Notes: generated by a model from the letters alone, not told the origin. A stretch of DNA of 64,000 bases from Isoetes taiwanensis (GCA_021234155.1 JAJEKV010000226.1:246001-310000), one strand, 5' to 3'. Counted from the stretch's first letter, positions 36,431 through 45,298 are shown. Numbers and translations: made by a program.

Positions 36431-36524
36431 CTTCTAGGAGAGTAGAGCTGGCCGCCTCACCTTATAGAGTGCATCGACCTTCTAAGAGAGTAGAGCTGGC
36501 CGTCTCACCTTATAGAGTGCATCG
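36431..36524 (+). repeat. Two-copy 47-bp tandem repeat
   Basis: Two nearly identical units of TTCTAGGAGAGTAGAGCTGG continuing through CACCTTATAGAGTGCATCGA follow each other directly. Confidence 0.8.
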
Positions 36525-36972
36525 AGAGAAGGAGGAAAAGAGAGAAAAAGAAAGGGAGAAAAGAAGGGATATACGAAAATTCAAACTTCAAGCGTCCCGC
36601 AAGGGGGGAGGGAACGCCGCATGCGGCGTAAGATGCGGCGTTCCCTTGGCACGGGTCCCAACCCCCTCCCAAAATAAAAAAGAAGATTGGTAAATCCCTT
36701 GCCCTCCAAAGAAGACTGTCAAGGATGCGGCCTTTGTCATTGTCATCAACATTTGTACTAATTTGGTTGAATACTTCATAAATTTCTCCTGAAATTTCTC
36801 TTATTCTGCGGTCACTCAGTCTCAATTTCTTATTCTTCTTTGAAGGCGAATCTTTAGAAGGGGAATTCTTCTTCATTGCTACCTTCTTCGCATACAATCT
36901 CTGCCTCGATCTCTCTTCCTTCTTTGCATCAATGGCTCTGTAAATTGAACGGGGAGAGGAATTGGGTTTCAT
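36505..36972 (-). CDS. Unrecognised basic ORF (155 codons)
   Basis: It starts MKPNSSPRSIYRAIDAKKEE and continues lysine/serine-rich (KKNSPSKDSPSKKNKKLRL) into a helical part (REISGEIYEVFNQISTNVDD). After about residue 95 it becomes W/F/G-rich and is probably intronic. It reads like a first exon of a nuclear protein with a basic N-terminus. It lies inside the LTR element on the element's coding strand. No family recognised. Confidence 0.35.
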   Translation of the reverse strand: MKPNSSPRSIYRAIDAKKEERSRQRLYAKKVAMKKNSPSKDSPSKKNKKLRLSDRRIREISGEIYEVFNQISTNVDDNDKGRILDSLLWRARDLPIFFFILGGGWDPCQGNAASYAACGVPSPLAGRLKFEFSYIPSFLPFFFSLFLLLSMHSIR

Positions 36973-37370
36973 CTATCCCGGATTTCTGTGTATTGCAAAA
37001 TTGGTGAGGGCAAATTGTTGAATTTCGGTTCAGGCAATTCTTGGAAACAATTAGTCCCTCCATTTTGCTTGAATTCAAGATGGGTTAGCCCGCCATCCAA
37101 GAATATGGCGGGCTACAGGCATTCATGTTTCCGGCACCAAACATGTTCATGATTCTCTCAGCCTGTTATTTGACGGGCGCGCACCCTACATGTCAATACT
37201 TCAATCACGCACGTCGTGTTTAAAACACACCGATTTTAAGCACTTGTAAGCGGCGTCTGGACGGTGATTTCTGCTACCCAGTACCGATTTTGCACCCAGC
37301 CATGTTCTTCTTGACAGCAGCAAATTTGGGTCTTGTAATCACGACCCCGTCACAAGCATCTCTGGTATTT

Positions 37371-38006
37371 TTATTTCAATCCCCGCAATCCGAATGTACT
37401 TTTATTGCAGTGCTTAATTTCTTCTTCTGCAGATTCAGTTCCTGTCAATGACATCAGGGAATAAAATATTTCTTCAAGAACTTCTTCTTCTGGAAATTCC
37501 TTGGCCGTTGCTTCAATCATGGCCCTGAGCATGTCCTCCAAATTCGTCCATGCCTCCTTATCCTTCAGTTCTAATTCAGCTTCTAATTCAGCCATATCTG
37601 CATGCTTGAACTGCATTTTCCTGGGCTTCTTTTCTTCTGGCATTAGACCCCATTGATTTTGGGTCTGTTTGAATGCCATATTCTTGGCTTTCTGTGAAGT
37701 GATTTCTGCCACAACAGGGCTTTGCAACCCAATAGATACAGTGGCAGACTTCAGGACCAATCTTGGGTCCTCTGGCTCAACTCCAGCATATCCATGGCAA
37801 TTGTTTGCACTTCTTGATATGCCCACATCTGCACAAGACGTCTCTTGTGAGAATGAAGCTCCTTTCTGGCTTCCGGAGCCCTCATATTCTTCAAAGAATT
37901 TTATCACTTCTGCCAAGAATCCTGCTATCCATAGATAGATTAGATTTGCAAAACTTGCAAATCCGTCAGCCCTTCTTGATTGGGCAATGATCATCTTATC
38001 TCCCAA
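37371..38006 (-). CDS. Unrecognised 211-codon ORF in gag position of the LTR element
   Basis: This is the first long frame after the 5' LTR and PBS; its start lies about 70 bp past the PBS. It contains a hydrophobic segment (FASFANLIYLWIAGFLAEVI), a middle hydrophilic part and an acidic helical end (DMAELEAELELKDKEAWTNL, then EEIFYSLMSLTGTESAEEEI). No zinc knuckle or capsid signature is present, so it is not an obvious gag. It could be captured host sequence or an element-specific protein. It is uninterrupted, unlike most coding sequence nearby. Confidence 0.4.
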   Translation of the reverse strand: MGDKMIIAQSRRADGFASFANLIYLWIAGFLAEVIKFFEEYEGSGSQKGASFSQETSCADVGISRSANNCHGYAGVEPEDPRLVLKSATVSIGLQSPVVAEITSQKAKNMAFKQTQNQWGLMPEEKKPRKMQFKHADMAELEAELELKDKEAWTNLEDMLRAMIEATAKEFPEEEVLEEIFYSLMSLTGTESAEEEIKHCNKSTFGLRGLK

Positions 38007-38074
38007 GACCTATTCTCTCCACGTCTTCTAAAGCCTTCCCCCACAGGTCTTCCAGGATCAGATCAAGAGTCGTA

Positions 38075-38086
38075 GCTCTGATACCA
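38075..38086 (-). promoter_or_regulatory. Primer-binding site (initiator tRNA-Met)
   Basis: On the minus strand TGGTATCAGAGC directly follows the end of the right LTR. This is the standard plant retrotransposon sequence complementary to the 3' end of initiator tRNA-Met. It identifies 38087-38312 as the 5' LTR. Confidence 0.9.
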
Positions 38087-38312
38087 TCTTAAAATAGCAA
38101 AACTGTCGAAGATGTATTGAGATGACTGGTTGAGAATAGCTCTCAATGTAGCACACATATAGGATAGGTGATGACTGTTCATCCTAATAGACATGACTAT
38201 TGGGTATAGTTGTGACTCTTAGTATGGATTGCCTACATGGTAGTCCACCTCATCTGTATATGCCACAACACCCGTATGTCTACATTGATCAATACGATCA
38301 CTATTCTTAACA
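38087..38312 (-). repeat. 5' LTR (226 bp)
   Basis: Partner of 14278-14505. It is followed on the minus strand by the PBS and preceded by AGAAA, the complement of the TTTCT target duplication at 38313-38317. The short LTR length is more typical of small non-autonomous or Copia-type elements than of gypsy elements. Confidence 0.88.
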
Positions 38313-38519
38313 TTTCTAGGGCTATAAATTGCAAGCTTAGTATTTCTGTAAGAAATATTAAGGTTGGGAATCTGGAAACAGATTGTATAAGGTTTTTTTT
38401 TATCTTAGATTCAGCTTTCTAGTTTTACTAGAGACCAAGATGAAGTTATGTTCTTATAGGAAAAAACAAGTACTAATCATATAATTGGAACATATAGGAA
38501 CTCCCAAAGATGACTGAGA

Positions 38520-39251
38520 TTGAAGCCAATGACCAATGGATCAAGGAGCTTGTCTTTTTCAAGTATAATATGTGGGATTGATAGCCCCAATATTGCAGTT
38601 CAAACCATTCTGGCCTGCATCAAAAACAAAGAAATTCATGACTATATTACCTTCAAGGAAAGCAACTTGGTGGACAAAACAAGATCACCTGTTACTTGGT
38701 TAGGATTCAATGGCTTTTTGAAGAAAGCAAATTTCGAGTACAATAAGTGCAAAGGTGCCATCCTGGAGATCTATAATGACATTAATAATATCCTATATCA
38801 GAGAACCTGCCAAGAAGACGACATTGCTCGAAATTTCATGAAAGGCCTTACTGCCCTGGAAGATGGTAACTGTATTCCCAACTCATTTCATTCTCCTAAT
38901 GAGGATACAACAGAAACAGATGGATCTGAATGTCTATTCTCTGATAATGACCTCTTCATTGCTGAGCATTCTGCTAATACTTCTGAAAATCTACAAGAAA
39001 GCCAAAGTTGTCTAGAAGAGGTTCCTAACCTCACATTAGGGAATTCCTCTTGCTTCCCAATTATTATTGAGCAATCAGTAGAGTGTCTAGCTGCTACCTA
39101 TGACCATGCTATTTGGAAAAGTCAGAATTTTGGTGCCCTTGCTCCAATTAACACTGAGACTTGGATTGCATTGGCAGGGATTACAAAAGATGAAATCAAC
39201 AAGGCAAAAACCACTGCAGTAAAATTGGAAAAAATCTTTAGAAAATGCTAG
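38520..39251 (+). CDS. Unrecognised 243-codon ORF
   Basis: An intact frame just outside the right LTR. Visible features are a helical first half (SPVTWLGFNGFLKKANFEYN), an acidic middle (NEDTTETDGSECLFSDNDLF) and a final lysine-rich helix (AGITKDEINKAKTTAVKLEK). There is no zinc knuckle, RT or nuclease motif. It could be an ORF1-like element protein or an exon of a host gene split by the LTR insertion; the left flank at 12.9-14.2 kb shows scattered open frames on the same strand. The stop codon lies four bases before the first hairpin repeat. Confidence 0.4.
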   Translation: MKPMTNGSRSLSFSSIICGIDSPNIAVQTILACIKNKEIHDYITFKESNLVDKTRSPVTWLGFNGFLKKANFEYNKCKGAILEIYNDINNILYQRTCQEDDIARNFMKGLTALEDGNCIPNSFHSPNEDTTETDGSECLFSDNDLFIAEHSANTSENLQESQSCLEEVPNLTLGNSSCFPIIIEQSVECLAATYDHAIWKSQNFGALAPINTETWIALAGITKDEINKAKTTAVKLEKIFRKC

Positions 39252-39254
39252 GAG

Positions 39255-39321
39255 GTCTCACACGTTGCGCCCAGATCAAAACTGGGAGTCTTGGTTTTGC
39301 TCCTGGCGCGACGTGTGAGAC
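39255..39321. repeat. Hairpin repeat copy 1 (67 bp)
   Basis: Arms GTCTCACACGTTGCGCCCAG and, at the other end, CTGGCGCGACGTGTGAGAC pair over about 19 bp with one or two bulges. The loop also contains a pairable CAAAAC/GTTTTG. Exactly the same architecture recurs at 39455, 41122 and 41336. Confidence 0.9.
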
Positions 39322-39454
39322 ATCGACCCTATCTTGGTCAAAACTTGTCCAATTTGGGTAGTCTAAGGGTCTAATCATGCTAGACTCGTCGAGTTAGGCA
39401 GAATGGACCCCTTACTTGGTCGATTTGGAGGTGTTTTGGTCCAATTTGGGCGTG

Positions 39455-39521
39455 GTCTTACACATTGCGCCCAGCTCAAAACCTGGAGTCTTGGTTTTGC
39501 TCCTGGCGCAACGTGTGAGAC
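39455..39521. repeat. Hairpin repeat copy 2 (67 bp)
   Basis: Same length and same paired arms as copy 1 with a few substitutions, exactly 200 bp to the right of it. It lies 144 bp downstream of the stop of the H3-like gene. Confidence 0.9.
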
Positions 39522-39664
39522 ATCTGCCTTAATTGCTCTAGGATGTCCGATTTAGCTAAAACAAAAGCCATTATTCGCTAACTCAACTCAATTAAGTATA
39601 TTTACACATGGAATTTACTCAAAAACACTTTGCACTAACAAAAATTCTTATCATGTACAAAATT

Positions 39665-40912
39665 TTACTGGCGTTCTCCCTTAATATAACTGGCGAGATG
39701 CATGTCTTTCTTCATTAGCGTGACTCGTTTAGCATGTACTGTGCAGGCTGTAGAATCTTCGAAGTGCTGCACTATCTTTTGCTCGGCCGCTTCCTGTAAC
39801 GCCATCAACATTTCGTCTGTTACCCTCATCCCGGTGTTAAACTCCTGCATCACTTCCCTAACTAATCGGGCGAAGGGTGCACGGGGGATTAGGAAGCCGA
39901 AGCTGCGCTGGAAGTGCCTGATTTCCCATAGAGCTCGTCTCTCGCTCTCCTTTCTGCTGGCTCTCTTCTTCACGGGCTTTTTGGGAGGCTTGGGCTACTC
40001 TGGTGGCGGCCTTAGAGTCTGCTTCTTCGTCGGATGTCCCCCTTCGATAGTTCTTACTCTGTTTTGCTGGTAATAGGAGTTGTAATCCTCCCACTTTCTT
40101 CATATACGCGTTGTGCTCCCTCATCTTCCTCTTGTAGACCTTGATGGGGTCTGCCACATATGATTCTCGGGCAGGTCGTGGCTGTTTCTTCCTGTCCCAA
40201 GTTGGATATGGCGGAGGCTTCTGCACTTGATCGATGGGGTCCGCCTGTTCTTGATCCACCTGCTCTTCCCCTGGGGGCTTAGAAGAACTCCCACCTTCAG
40301 CATTGGGGTTGAAGTCCTCATCTTCAGAGTCGTCCGACGAGGGTGGCTTGTCGAGCGGCTGCTCCTGGATAACGACCGTTGTTCGTGAGAACCTTCTTGA
40401 TTTTCCTTTGGCCCGCCTCCACGAACTTTCCTTTCTTTTGCTTCAGTTCCTCGGCCTCTTTGGCCTCCTCCTCATCCCTCTTCCTCTTCTTTTCTGCCCT
40501 CTTCTTCTCTCGACGGCGTTCTTTTGCTTCATGTCTCTTGATCCACGCCTCGAGTTCTTCTTCTTCGGCTGGCTCGAGCGTCGACTCCCTCTGTTCTTCA
40601 TTTTGCTCGGCCACCCGATCTTGATCCTCCTTCTGTCTCCTTTCCTCCTCCATTTCTTCGAAGACCTTGTGCATCACATCTCCTTCCTCGTTGTCGAGGA
40701 CTTCCGTCCCCGCATCGGAGTGTGCTTCCTCTTCGACCTCTGTCTCATCCCCTTCTTGGTTGATGGGGTTGTCGGGGTGCTCTTCGGACTATGTCCGTTC
40801 ACTAGATGAAGGATGGCCTCCTTTGTGAAAAAGGCGCTCCCGAAGCATTTCTTGGAGTACTAGGAGTTGCATCCCTAGGAGGAACTCTAGCAGTTTGTTT
40901 CGTCCTGGCCAT
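39665..40912 (-). pseudogene. Histone H3-like gene with a long charged linker, element-associated
   Basis: About 416 codons from ATG 40912 to TAA 39665. The first residues, MARTKQTAR, equal the canonical H3 tail through R8, followed by VPPRDATPSTPRN. A +1 shift near codon 25 leads, past one TAG, into an acidic then K/E/R-rich coiled region (ELEAWIKRHEAKERRREKKR). A further shift gives PPSSDDSEDEDFNPNAEGGS and a basic part. A last shift opens the histone fold (frame 39665-39973). Over the final 89 residues it aligns to H3 without a gap, with about 48 identities by hand count: ALWEIRHFQRS, PFARLVREVMQEFNTGM, MALQEAAE, FEDSTACTVHAKRVTLM, IKGERQ. Loop 1 is not lengthened as in most CENH3. H3 normally has about 136 residues, so the linker is unique. 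A TATA box and PBS-like leader lie upstream. Confidence 0.85.
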
Positions 40913-40930
40913 GTTTGACGGCTCGTCGAT

Positions 40931-40950
40931 CCGATGTCGGCGCCAAAAAT
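40931..40950 (-). promoter_or_regulatory. Gypsy-type PBS-like leader motif before the H3-like gene
   Basis: On the minus strand ATTTTTGGCGCCGACATCGG lies 18 bp upstream of the ATG. TGGCGCCG is the start of the tRNA-Asp complement used as primer-binding site by many plant gypsy elements, and the preceding T run is also typical. The match beyond eight bases is poor. This suggests an LTR-retrotransposon leader, which would make the region to the right an LTR. Confidence 0.45.
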
Positions 40951-41010
40951 CGCCTTAGGGAGCGGAAGCAGATTTCTAAAGAGGAAACGTGGAAATGAGG
41001 GGGGTCTAGG

Positions 41011-41020
41011 TCTATTTATA
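41011..41020 (-). promoter_or_regulatory. TATA box of the H3-like unit
   Basis: TATAAATAGA on the minus strand, about 100 bp upstream of the ATG at 40912, preceded by ATTGGCC (CCAAT-type). Spacing suits a transcription start near 40980. Confidence 0.55.
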
Positions 41021-41121
41021 GATGGCCAATTTTAGGTCAAATTTCAAACTACTCTTTTGGATGAGCCAAGACACTTATTAACCTGTTACATGGGCGTAAT
41101 TTAGACTTTTCTAATCCATTG

Positions 41122-41188
41122 GTCTCGCACGTTGCGCCCAGGGCAAGACCTGGAGTCTTGGTTTTTGCTCTGGCGCGACGTGTGAGAC
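41122..41188. repeat. Hairpin repeat copy 3 (67 bp)
   Basis: Same 67-bp hairpin as at 39255, with arms GTCTCGCACGTTGCGCCCAG and TCTGGCGCGACGTGTGAGAC. It lies upstream of the TATA box of the H3-like unit. Confidence 0.9.
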
Positions 41189-41335
41189 ATTGTGGATTTT
41201 TATGCTAAATTATATGATTTCTAGGCATATTTCTAGGGGTGTAATATACTAATCTGGCTAGTTCTTAGCTTAAAATTCGATTTAGCATGTCACTTTTCTG
41301 AAATTCATCAAGTATTAAGGTGTTTATGGGCCAAT

Positions 41336-41402
41336 GTCTCGCATGTTGCGCCCAGGGCAAAATCTGGAGTCTTGGTTTTAGCTCTGGCGCGACATGTGAG
41401 AC
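41336..41402. repeat. Hairpin repeat copy 4 (67 bp)
   Basis: Arms GTCTCGCATGTTGCGCCCAG and TCTGGCGCGACATGTGAGAC. The C-to-T change in the left arm is matched by a G-to-A change in the right arm, so pairing is kept. It begins 214 bp from copy 3. Confidence 0.9.
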
Positions 41403-41611
41403 ATGCTTACCTTTAGAAGTATTTGGCTCAACTTTTTAGTCTTTTTTATGTTCCAATTCACTTAACTGTTACTAGCTTAGCATATACTACTAAAATGAGA
41501 AAAAAAAAAATCCCACTTTTCGAGGTTTGAGGATCCTAGCAAGTTAGTACTACTGGGAACATGGTCAGTGCTTTACTCTTGGTCACCAAGAACATTGCTC
41601 TCGATACCCAC

Positions 41612-42193
41612 CGACGCGTCCCCTACTGTGATTATACGGTGCATCACAGATACAAACAGAGTTCATCCCCATACCGGCTCCATGCTAATATAGGGCCCTC
41701 CACGTAACACTGCAACCATGGAATGTTCGATTGGGAAGAATGAAGGGTCATTTACCTGTCTCCCTCGGGGCCTACCTAGCTAGCGGGCGCAATATATACG
41801 TCGATTAGCATATACATCAATAACATATGACCACCACGAAAGGTGGCTCACCACATAGTCTGCATAGACAAAGATCAGTACATCACATAAGGGAGTTCTA
41901 CCCCGGATCAGACTCAGGGTTGGACTGACAAGCTTGGGTCTCCAGAGGTCAAGCAGACAGAGTGCAATAACAGTGGAGTTGGCTGGCAAGGGAACATGGC
42001 CGTTGGGTAGTCCGGCTCCATCGCCCCTCCCCGTGCACACTTTGCGTAGTAGGTTGATAAGTCTTGGGGCCGGATCAGAGCCAGCGGGAGGCATAGCCAA
42101 AGGGGCTATTCCTGGGTTGCATCTCCCCAGTTCCGATGGGGCAGGTAGGGATTACTCCCACTAGAAGCTAGCATGCTGACTCAAGGCGACTAG
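41612..42193 (+). repeat. LTR-like repeat family, copy A, left part
   Basis: Clearly related over its whole length to 62880-63461 (GTCCCCTACT start, GAGTTCATCCCC, CTCCCTCGGGGCCTACCTAG, GCATAGACAAAGATCAG and other shared blocks). Copy B starts TGTGACGTCCCC, a typical LTR start. No ORF. Copy A is interrupted by the CACTA element after GACTAG and resumes at 48632. Confidence 0.8.
42191..42193. repeat. CACTA target-site duplication, left (TAG)
   Basis: TAG precedes the left CACTA terminus and recurs right after the other terminus at 48632-48634. Copy B of the interrupted repeat has a single TAG in GACTAGAGGGCCACT, confirming the empty site. Confidence 0.9.
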
Positions 42194-42224
42194 CACTACA
42201 AGAGAATGATGGTTAAACGTCAGA

Positions 42225-42490
42225 ATAATCGTCAGAGAGCCTTTATAAAATAGACAACTGCCCAATCCTTATTCCTGACGAATATACTGACAAGTTTTAT
42301 CTGACGAATTAAAGTCAGAATAATAGTCAGATTATTAGTCAGACATAGTTAGAGGAATAGTCAGTTGAATAGTCAGGAATAGTCACACAATTCGTCATTT
42401 TGTTAGTCAGATAGTTCGTCAGTTAATCATAATATTAGTCATCGTATTAGTCAGTTTATTAGTCAATGCAATAGTTAGAATATTGGTCAC
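42225..42490. repeat. CACTA subterminal repeat region, left
   Basis: About twenty copies of short motifs such as TTAGTCAG, TAGTCAGA and TTCGTCAG in both orientations. In the family such arrays bind the element's DNA-binding protein. The matching right array is at 48230-48600. Confidence 0.8.
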
Positions 42491-42562
42491 TATTGAAAAT
42501 ATTGCCAATACATAAAAATTGGTATTTTTCGAACTGCAAATAAATGAAAGGAGCTCCAAGGA

Positions 42563-42585
42563 ATCGAACCTTGGTTAAACCATTG
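42563..42585 (-). other. tRNA T-arm-like motif (no complete tRNA)
   Basis: On the minus strand CCAAGGTTCGATTCCTTGGA forms a perfect T-stem and loop with the GTTCGATTC signature (RNA polymerase III box B). I could not fold an acceptor stem or anticodon arm upstream, so it is not a tRNA gene. A tRNA-derived SINE remnant is possible. Confidence 0.3.
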
Positions 42586-42599
42586 TCTCCAGTTATTTA

Positions 42600-45240
42600 A
42601 ATAGATAAATAAATAGCAATCAAGCCAGCCAACAACAACTGATGTGTATAAAAGAATCATTTTTTCAGTCTACAAAAGAATCAATTTTTCAATCGCTCAG
42701 AAAGCTACCTAGAAAAGAGAATTAACAAGACCAATCTTTAACTAATTACGATTACCTTGTTGATCTCCAATATGCATATACTCATTTTCGCATGTAAGAG
42801 GATCTTGTTGTAATTTCTGTATATGACAGAGAGAGATTATCAGAGCAAGAATGTACCAAGTACACATTTTCACCAAATCAAGTTGCACGGGCATATTTCC
42901 TTCATTAGTTGCCGCTCCATAAACTTGAAGGTCTATATTTGCAAAACAAAGTTACAATATTACATGCAATTATCTGTTTCATTCGCAACAGCTGTAGCCA
43001 TAACCAGATTTCATCACAATATATCATACCTGTATTAACAATCCATTTTGAACCTTGTTCCCATTTTCGAGCCAGAAGCAACATGTTAGTCAATAATTTA
43101 AGGTGCTTAATACTGAGACTGAATTGTTTCTGCATTTTCAAACCCGTAAAACCTGTGCCCATAAAAATTTCCAAATCCAAATGAAATAAACTATCACACA
43201 ACCTGGTTTGTCCTGAAGCAACTGGCAGTGCAATCCTTCATTGCTATACTGAGCTGCCTTGTCTGCAGTATTGAACAGCCTTTGCCGCTTTGCCTCTACA
43301 TATGATTAAAAATGCCATATCCTAATCCTGTCTTTTGCTGCATTCAAAAATTTGATAGTGCATTTCATTAGATTACTATGTAAAACATGTTACCTTGTGA
43401 TCACATGTGCCATATCGAGTTTGCCGCTCCGCCAGACTCCACAGTATTGGCAGCAAGTTTTCACAAGGATTTACCCTGAAGAAAATCCTTTGTGAATACT
43501 GGTGCATCTTATCTTGTATCTGTCTTGAATCTGTGAGAGTATTAAGTTGTAACAAGAATCTAAATGGAATGAATAAGAAATCAGAGATAAAAAGAGAAAG
43601 AAAATCATGTTAAACGTGCTGCTCTGTTCTAATCTTATCTGTAGTTCTGCTATAAATTATAAATCAGAGAGAACTTAGAAGCCCTTTGCCAGTGCCGGAT
43701 TTGCTGGTCCTTTGCCATAAAACTGCCCATGCCTAATATCTGTGCTTTGAATCCCTGCAAAACAAAAGAAAATGTTTCCGACTCTTTATTGCTTGAGTGC
43801 GTCATTATCCATAGTAGCCTGGTCCATTCTCACTGCTATTCCTCCATATCTATCCGCCATCCATGTTTTTTGACGAATGCACAAGGAAGAACAGATGTTG
43901 AAGAAGCGAAAACCATAGCCTTGGCCGGACCTGCAGAAAAGATTTATGCATGCTTAAAGCTTTGTTCTCTGTTTGCCATGGTCGTGGCCATCTGAAAAGG
44001 AGTCGAATCGATTACAGAGGAGGAAGCCGGATTTGCCTTGGCCGCTACCCTTTTGAAGCAGGTTTTGCCCTAAACCAATCTTCAACGTGAAAACCTAACT
44101 AAAATTTTAACTAAAACCTAACAATTTCATAATGTGTGCACGATCAACTTCCGTATGTTTATAACTTAAGATTCTTAGTTGTTTTTTACTGTATTCGTAG
44201 CTAGAAAGGTAGAAAGATGACGCTGGCATGTGAGTTAGGGAAAGGAAGCGTATTCTGCTGTTGTCGAAGGTTGGATTAGGGATGTGGGAAGGTCGAATTG
44301 GGGACAAGAGTTCGCGTGGAGCCTGGACAGATGGTAGCTGGCCATGGGACGCGCCAATTCGGTGTTGCGGGGTGGCCGGGTTGAGGCGAACACGATCACC
44401 ACAATTATTGGATTCTTGAGGGTCTTTTTAGCGACAAAGTATTCTCTTCAATTCATCCCTGTATTTATCTCACCTACTCAACTAACTTCTCTTCCAGGAT
44501 GAGACAATTCAGCCCAGAAGTTTTTCTTCCCCTGTTTTTCTCCATCCACTATCCCCGGCGCCGTACTTGAAGCTCCTTTACAACCCACTACTCTGTTGCT
44601 TTCTACGGTCTAGTTTCTCCCGATCCGACCATTTCAGGAGCTTTTTTTTTTGGCATACTTTTGTGGCTTTTTTCTACTTTTCTTTACCGTGATTTGTTCA
44701 ATCCGGTGATATGTCATGATTTGTGTTGCAGAATGCAGATATTTAAGCAGTCTATTCTGTGATTATTTATTATCCTCTGAGCCCTGATTACTACGACGAA
44801 ATGGGGAGCTCATGAGCTCAAAATAGAAATAGGGTTGCTATTTTTTGCTGGGGTGCAATGTTGTGTTGCCACGCAGGTCCTCTACACAATGGAATGGAAG
44901 TCCGGGTCGACTCATTCCGCTGCGGACCTACCGCTTAGGTTTTTCCTAGGGTTTCTTTTAGGGTTAAGACCGCCGCGACTTTCTTTTTCGAGTTTTTGGC
45001 TTATTTGGTATTTGGGATCTTCGCGTACTCTGTTCTTTGCAAAAGTTTGTATTTAGAAACAGAGATCTCTAGAGGCGTTGTTTGGCTTGCGGTTACTGCC
45101 GTTATTCTTGTAAAACCATGTCCTTTGGCGCTGGATTTGTTCATAGAAATCCCTCTTCAAGCCTCGGGCTTAGCAAAGCAGGCTCATAACGCAAATTTTC
45201 TTCATCTAATCAACCGGGCGCTAAAGTAAGCTGGAAATCC
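42600..45240. other. CACTA interior, exon/intron-like but unassigned
   Basis: Short plus-strand frames (43407-43613, 43729-43995, 44835-45056) and splice-like sites such as TTTGTGTTGCAG near 44725 suggest captured genomic sequence. No domain is recognisable. Confidence 0.3.
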
Positions 45241-45247
45241 GGCGAAA

Positions 45248-45298
45248 TGGGGTCATCCGGCATGTCTCTTGCCGCATCATCTGTTGTGGATCTTGAGG
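45248..45298 (+). other. Exon-like start codon segment (captured gene 5' end)
   Basis: ATG followed by GSSGMSLAASSVVDLE and then a GAG|GTAAAAC donor-like site. A G/C-balanced leader precedes it. It looks like a short first coding exon captured by the CACTA element. No second exon identified, so the gene is unknown. Confidence 0.3.

Larger units (their letters stand above)
14278..38312 (-). mobile_element. 24-kb LTR retrotransposon insertion (minus orientation) with foreign interior
   Basis: The two LTRs, 14278-14505 and 38087-38312, are about 90% or more identical by eye, start TGTTAAGAATAG and end ATTTTAAGA (minus strand). A 12-base primer-binding site complementary to initiator tRNA-Met follows the right LTR. 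A polypurine tract precedes the left one. Identical TTTCT flanks both ends. The structure is that of a complete Copia-type or small-LTR element. No gag, protease, integrase or reverse transcriptase of an LTR element is recognisable inside. Instead there are host-like ORFs near the ends and the DNA-transposon block. Either the internal region was replaced, or a non-autonomous element received large nested insertions. Confidence 0.75.

Noticed and set aside
31160-36972. Complete histidine-phosphatase gene on the minus strand
   Set aside because: Only one exon carries a family motif. I could not find the RHGE exon or join exons with consistent splice phases, so only the fragment is annotated.
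40303-40809. Plus-strand 168-codon frame opposite the H3-like linker
   Set aside because: Leucine/phenylalanine-rich mirror of the E/K-rich minus-strand coding sequence; an antisense shadow.
39665-40912. Ordinary H3 gene or CENH3
   Set aside because: H3 and CENH3 are 130-200 residues. Here tail and fold are separated by about 300 residues of coding-like charged sequence in related frames. Loop 1 is not extended and the tail is canonical only through R8, so neither label fits.
42540-42660. tRNA gene on the minus strand
   Set aside because: The T-arm is good, but there is no matching acceptor stem, D-arm or anticodon arm.
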